Source: Rhizophlyctis rosea (Eukaryota > Chytridiomycota > Chytridiomycetes > Rhizophlyctidales > Rhizophlyctidaceae). From it: DNA of 64,000 nt. The notes under the pieces were generated by a model that was not told where the DNA came from, made no database searches, and saw only the letters and a program-made list of their open reading frames with translations. The stretch spans positions 186,001 to 250,000 of the forward strand of contig JADGJC010000018.1 of assembly GCA_027596075.1 (NCBI GenBank). The letters are read 5' to 3'. Every line of letters begins with the position of its first letter. The first letter of the stretch is position 1. Of the stretch, positions 60,740 through 64,000 are shown one piece after another. A program made the position numbers and the translations under genes.

Positions 60740-62003
60740 TCATGCCGCAGCCTCCTTCTTCCTCCCCAACGTCTCCCTACTTCCCGCCACCTGATTCTTA
60801 CTGCCTGCTAGATTCTTACTTCCCTTCCCCTCCGCCTGGCCCAAACTCTGCGTGCTCTTCTTCACATGGCCCTTCGTCTCCTTCGCATGTGGGTCAGCAT
60901 CCAATGACGACGCCCGAGACCGAGTAGTAACGACCTGGTTGGTGATGGGGGCACGCTTTTTGCGGCGACGTTTTTGGGGCTTTTTATTGACGCCGACTTG
61001 GATTTGGCCGGAAACGGCGACTTCGGCATCGCCGGCGTCGGAGGCGGCTTCGTCGTCGTCTGTTTCTAGCTCTTCGCCGTCAAGGTCTTCTTCTGTGTCA
61101 ACGGCATCAGGGTTTGTGGTGGTTGGCGAGGTGTCGGTGGCGCTGGTGGGTTGGTGGTTTTCCTTCTCGCGCTCCTTTGCCAGTTCCTTTTCAAAATCTT
61201 CTCTGTTGGTGGTGGGGCTGGTGGCATTAGTGGTGCCAATGTGATGTTGATGATTTTCCTTCTCATGCTCCTTCGCCAGCTCCCTCTCATGGTCTTCTTT
61301 GTTGGTTGCGGTCTTCTCGTGATGAACCAGGTTTTTGAGGGAGTGCTTTGAACCCGACTTTTCAGCATCTGCTCCGGTGGTTTTGAGAGAGTGCTTTGAA
61401 CCCGACTTTTCAGCATCCGCTCCGGTGGTTTTGAGGGAGTGCTTTGAGCCCGATTTTCCAGCTTCTGCTGCGGTGGGAGATTTGGTAGATGTGTGGGCGG
61501 TTGGTACATGGGCAGTTGCGCTGATGTCGGCCGTGATGATTTCTGGACGGTTTTCAGTGCCTTGCTGGGTGACAGTTGCTGTTACCTCTGCATGGTCCAG
61601 TTGAGCCTGATTGTTAAGAAATTTGTACGATGTGTGAGTATGACTTGATGCTTTAAGCATGCGGCTTCCCCACTGTCGAGCACACGGCGTACCTGAGGCA
61701 AACGACCCTTACTATCGCGCCGCTCCTGCACGCCCGATGCGGCTGCAATGTCCGAGGCTGATGCAGAAATCTATGGAATGTACCAAAAGATTGTTGATTA
61801 GTCAATAGCAAATCAATAACACCAGACGACTCTAAACGTGGAATGTCACCATCCTTATGACTTGCCTGGTTCACGATGGCTTGAGAAATACTCTTCGCCA
61901 GTGCGCCAGCGGGCGCGGCCTCCTTCTCATATCCCGGTTCCGGACCCTTTTGGGTGGTTTTCAGAGTCTGATCTGTGTTGTTCTTAGATGCTCCGCAACC
62001 CAT
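60740..62003 (-). CDS. Probably dual-acylated repeat protein, unknown
   Basis: Three exons (61866-62003, 61693-61770, 60740-61606) encode 360 residues. The first intron uses a GC donor (CAG|GCAAGT) and an AG acceptor, required to keep frame. The N-terminus MGCGASK fits N-myristoylation at Gly2 and palmitoylation at Cys3, suggesting plasma membrane or vesicle attachment. The rest is charged and low-complexity: three near-identical 16-residue copies of KSGSKHSLKTTGADAE, two copies of ELAKE(H/R)EKENHQ, an acidic stretch (EEDLDGEELETDDDEAASD) and a basic block (KKPQKRRRKKRAP). No enzymatic domain. It could be a membrane-linked scaffold; that is inference only. Confidence 0.7.
61339..61482 (-). 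repeat. Three coding 48-nt (16-residue) tandem repeats
   Basis: On the plus strand AGTGCTTTG recurs at 61342, 61390 and 61438, an exact 48-nt period. On the coding (minus) strand each unit encodes a copy of KSGSKHSLKTTGADAE. The copies are over 90% identical at the nucleotide level, so the expansion is recent. Confidence 0.85.
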
Positions 62004-62754
62004 GTTTTCGATTGGGTGGGATGAAAATGTAATTGTGAAGTAGTGGTCGTGAAGCTGAGAAGAGCTGTTGATGTATGAAGTAAGATGGAAAATGATCTAA
62101 CCTGGGAGCGAAACAGACTATTATAAGTGATCGGGGTCTGACGAGCTTTACATGCAGCATGACCTTGAATGGAATATCATTGCTATATTTGCATTGTTGC
62201 GCATTTGCAACGGCGCATGACGCGGCCTTTCAGGGTCCTTTTGATTCATGATCATGTGTGATCGTCCAGCAGATAGATTGGGGCTGGGACCCCGAGCACT
62301 GAGTGTCAAGCTACCGGTATCTGGACGTCGAAGCTTTGCGTGATGTGTCTAGCTGACCGATGTGACAGCCGCAAATAGTGTCATTTTTGTACTTCTTGCT
62401 TGCCACAGATCAAATGAATCGAACTAAAAATCTATTACACAAGAATATCGAAAAGGAAGCATGACAACGTCTCAGATATTGCTATCAAAGAGTCATACAT
62501 CTGATGTGACAAATAAAAATCTACAAGAAGAAAAGATCCAAAAACGGGCACACCAACGAAATCATCATCTAACCAGCCTATCCAAGTTGATTGCCCTCCA
62601 TCCACTCAATCAGGCCGTACGCAACTACTGCCGGAATATAAAAACGTCGCTATACACCCCACCACGCCACAATCAAGATTATCACTGAATAAGCAACAAT
62701 CGTTATCTACACGTCCCTGCTGCCCCACCGCTCTATCCCCTCCACCGTTCCACC
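62004..62754. other. Intergenic region
   Basis: 751 bp separating the MGCGAS-type gene start from the end of the cyclin gene on the same strand. A 75-codon plus-strand ORF (62461-62688) has no recognisable features. Nothing else supported. Confidence 0.4.
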
Positions 62755-63964
62755 TTACAAAACCATGGCCTGCCCGCGGCTAGGCATGAACAAATGATCG
62801 CTCATACTCCGCCGCATCCCCCTCGCCATCGCAACCTCCTTTGGCGTTTCTCCCAAATCGCGGGCTAGAAAATGTGTTGCAGTGGACGATGTAGACGAAG
62901 ACATGGTGGCCGAGACGGGTTTTGAAGATTGTGGGGGTGGATTTGTCGAATCTGATGCGGAGGAGGTGCCGTTGCCGTTGCTTGGAGGAGATTTTGTTGG
63001 GGGTTTGGGTGGGCGGGGCTGCAGTTGTGGGATCATGTGAGAAAAAATTAAGGTTGAAAACTCAAGTCTCATTGTGGGCAAGGTAAGGACGGGTGGGTAC
63101 AAACCTCAAGCTTACTAGACTCTCTGATCGTCAACGGTTTCAAAGGCCAAGGGCGTTGACTTCTTTCCGCCAAATCCCGTAAAAGAAAGTAATACCGTGC
63201 ATAAACGGATACTTTTACAGATACGTCATAATTTAGTGCCGCCATGTAGAATCTTTCCAAATCGTTCCTGGAAGAAATGCAGATGGAAAAAGTCAGCTCA
63301 ACTGCGCATCCATGAATTGCTTCTTTCCAGCTGATCCAAAACACCCCACAAAGTAAGATACATAAGGCCCCACAGAACGGCACACAACCAAGCTTACTCA
63401 CATATCAACAACATCCACATCTGGAAAAATCTGACAAAAATCCGCATTCCAAACAGCATGATCGTCCCAAACCTTACTCGCCAACAACAAGCCGCCTAAC
63501 AATATCCTCGTCCAATTGCTCTGATGCAGCGTTATGGAAGTATTCTCCAGCATCCGGTCTATATACACTAGCGTTACAATTGCACACTCGACTTCAAGCG
63601 CTGCGGCATGGAAGAGGCATTCGAGGAATTTGAAGATGTCGTCTTCGGTTGGGGAGCGGTGGTAGAATTGGATGTTGCGCTGATGTGATGGTGGGAAGGA
63701 GGTGTGAGGTGACATGAAGGAACATGTCGAATGGTTGCGGACAGGACTTACTGAAAGGGGATGTGACTTTTCGGAAAGAATGTCTACGGTTCTAAATCGA
63801 TTCTGTTTCAGGGCTTGGTTCATGGTATTTACTAATGCGCATGAGACGCTGTCGTTTGCAGAGGAAGAAGGAGGAAGAACGGCAGTTTCAGTGATGATCC
63901 ATTCGAGCATAAAAGAGGCTTTCAATGACAAGTCTGCTTCCATCGCTAAGAACCCCTCCAGCAT
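62755..63964 (-). CDS. Cyclin Y family protein, possibly 5'-truncated by window end
   Basis: Exons 63752-63964 (or further upstream), 63402-63679, 63105-63267 and 62755-63018, phase-consistent. The product resembles cyclin Y (CCNY) rather than Pho80-type cyclins: ILSEKSHPLS, RSPTEDDIFKFLECLFHAAA, LEVECAIVTLVYIDRMLENT, WTRILLGGLLLASKVWDDHA, VWNADFCQIFPDVDVVDMND, LERFYMAALNYDVSVKVSVY, ARYYFLLRDLAERSQR. The C-terminal tail is Ser/Pro-rich and ends with RRSMSDHLF, a possible 14-3-3 site as in animal cyclin Y. Cyclin Y activates membrane-tethered CDK14/16-type kinases. An ATG at 63962-63964 opens the frame here, but the frame is still open to position 64000, so an earlier start or exon may lie outside. 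Confidence 0.88.
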
Positions 63965-63968
63965 CCCG

Positions 63969-64000
63969 TGGTGCCGCCCGGGGCGGGCGGCGGGGGGCCG
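63969..64000. other. Extremely GC-rich window end
   Basis: The last ~32 bases are almost only G and C (GGGGCGGGCGGCGGGGGG core), unlike the rest of the window, which is near 50% GC. It could be a contig-end artefact or the true 5' region of the cyclin gene. Confidence 0.5.

Overview
The window looks like a nuclear chromosome segment of an early-diverging, probably zoosporic (chytrid-like) fungus. Genes are compact and packed on both strands, with many short GT-AG introns (about 45-145 nt). Gene content mixes fungal and animal-like traits. The fungal-style parts are dolichol-pathway ALG7 and ALG8, a Rieske protein, an Rts1-like PP2A subunit and CDK8. The parts usually lost in Dikarya are a histone-mRNA stem-loop binding protein, a cyclin Y, FUN14, VAMP7 and TANGO6. 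The lineage call is inference from gene content; no rRNA or other marker is present.

Layout. 0-5.6 kb: a small membrane protein gene, the PP2A B56 gene and a 1.9 kb gene-poor stretch. 5.6-15.3 kb: a large RasGEF, a WW protein, a ZNF511-like zinc finger protein, and a head-to-head mitochondrial pair (MTG1 GTPase and FUN14 protein). 16.1-24.0 kb: a 25-exon gene for a ~2004-residue protein. It carries two chromo-barrel (Tudor-knot) domains, a PHD finger, an extended PHD, two ZZ-like fingers and a GATA-like finger, followed by a DNA-methylase-type methyltransferase domain with an HPPY catalytic motif. This is the most unusual object here. 24.4-34.9 kb: a coiled-coil ADIP-like protein, GPKOW/Spp2, TANGO6/Rtp1 (its stop overlaps GPKOW's) and a MIT-like/RasGEF protein. 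35-45.7 kb: ALG7, an RNF5/RNF185-type ubiquitin ligase, SLBP, an EEIG1-type C2 protein, ALG8 and the DNA polymerase delta small subunit. 45.9-54.3 kb: Rieske protein, CDK8, VAMP7, an SRA1-domain protein and a cytochrome b5-acyl-CoA dehydrogenase fusion. 54.3-64 kb: a sparse region with a Ser-rich small ORF, a JmjN/JmjC/ePHD/Tudor KDM4 demethylase, an acylation-motif (MGCGAS) repeat protein and a cyclin Y gene running toward the window end.

Neighbours mostly form head-to-head pairs with 240-450 bp shared promoters and tail-to-tail pairs with very short or negative spacing. No operons, transposons, CRISPR arrays, rRNA or convincing tRNA genes were seen. Gene models were assembled by hand: each junction quoted below was placed at GT-AG (once GC-AG) sites that keep the reading frame. 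Functional calls rest on recognised family motifs, not on a database search.
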